Shown: in pieces, positions 63,844 through 64,000 of the stretch
How the letters are laid out: the number at the start of each line of letters is the position of its first letter
Numbering within the stretch: position 1 is the stretch's first letter
Assembly: GCA_002099365.1 (NCBI GenBank)
Contig: MSED01000001.1
Span: forward strand, 2,542,001-2,606,000
DNA: 64,000 nt
Direction of reading: 5' to 3'
DNA from: Phialophora verrucosa
Taxonomy: Eukaryota > Ascomycota > Eurotiomycetes > Chaetothyriales > Herpotrichiellaceae
Notes under the pieces: model-generated
What the model was told of the DNA's origin: nothing
Seen by the model: the letters and a program-made list of their open reading frames with translations, nothing else
Database searches by the model: none
Program-made: the position numbers and the translations under genes

Positions 63844-64000
63844 ATGTCCAAATTCGGCGTGCTGGTGACCGGGCCTGCCGGCGCTGGCAAAACAACCTTC
63901 TGCACCAGCCTAATAACCCACCTGCAACACACGCGGCGGTCCTCCTTCTATGTCAACCTCGACCCCGCGGCCACCTCGTTCGCCTACACCCCAGACCTGG
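63844..64000 (+). CDS. gpn3: GPN-loop GTPase 3 (start only; cut by the window end)
   Basis: GPN3 acts with GPN1 in RNA polymerase II assembly and nuclear import. The ATG at 63844 opens MSKFGVLVTGPAGAGKTTFC, whose P-loop is GPAGAGKT. SLITHLQHTRRSSFYVNLD and PAATSFAYTPDL follow, matching GPN3 rather than GPN1 or GPN2. The diagnostic Gly-Pro-Asn loop lies beyond the window, so paralogue assignment rests on these 52 residues. No intron is seen in the visible part. Confidence 0.85.
   Translation, partial: MSKFGVLVTGPAGAGKTTFCTSLITHLQHTRRSSFYVNLDPAATSFAYTPDL

Noticed and set aside
1..64000. CRISPR array, insertion sequence or phage element
   Set aside because: No regularly spaced repeats, terminal inverted repeats with transposase, or prophage genes were seen; the DNA is clearly eukaryotic with spliced genes.

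Overview
This is nuclear DNA of a filamentous ascomycete (Pezizomycotina). The evidence is a SreA-type GATA repressor, a heterokaryon-incompatibility (HET) gene and a DUF3433 protein (all typical of that group), plus many 42-100 bp GT-AG introns and compact genes on both strands. Placement in Eurotiomycetes is a guess from overall gene character. No ribosomal RNA, tRNA, transposon, CRISPR array or biosynthetic cluster was found by eye. Most genes are housekeeping.

Layout. 0.5-6 kb: iron repressor sreA, the Golgi protein Tvp15 and an OTU protease, all on minus. 6.7-14.8 kb: D-amino-acid oxidase, a large disordered protein, a small unknown ORF and a thioredoxin, all on plus. 15.8-18.7 kb: a Dal5-like transporter and a one-finger C2H2 protein on minus. 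19.7-30.7 kb: HET protein, Iba57, Cwf23/DNAJC17, an unknown 511-residue protein, an ACMSD-like amidohydrolase and a 2OG-Fe(II) oxygenase. 31.4-42.4 kb: a 1542-residue DUF3433 membrane protein, Tvp18, NTF2 and an unknown 607-residue protein, all on minus. 44-51.7 kb: HMG-CoA synthase, a short-chain dehydrogenase, a small repeat protein, Ncs2/Ctu2 and a DUF4112 protein. 52.3-64 kb: Dcp2, a WDR44-like WD40 protein, S-adenosylmethionine synthetase and the cut-off start of Gpn3.

The genes do not form one pathway. Loose themes are RNA metabolism (Dcp2, Cwf23, Ncs2, Gpn3), iron and Fe-S biology (SreA, Iba57), Golgi membranes (Tvp15, Tvp18) and core metabolism (Erg13, SAM synthetase). Gene models were built by hand from splice signals and reading frame. 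Every multi-exon model below sums to whole codons, but none has transcript support. Tvp15, Tvp18, NTF2 and the small repeat protein are split into such short exons that a simple ORF scan does not show them.

The least ordinary features are: a thioredoxin with nested possible starts and an ATG-less, presequence-like upstream extension; a small disordered protein built by duplication of an exon together with its splice donor; an in-frame alternative acceptor inside a tandemly repeated intron of the oxygenase gene; and a likely missed coding exon downstream of the SAM synthetase gene. I found no convincing multi-gene novel system.
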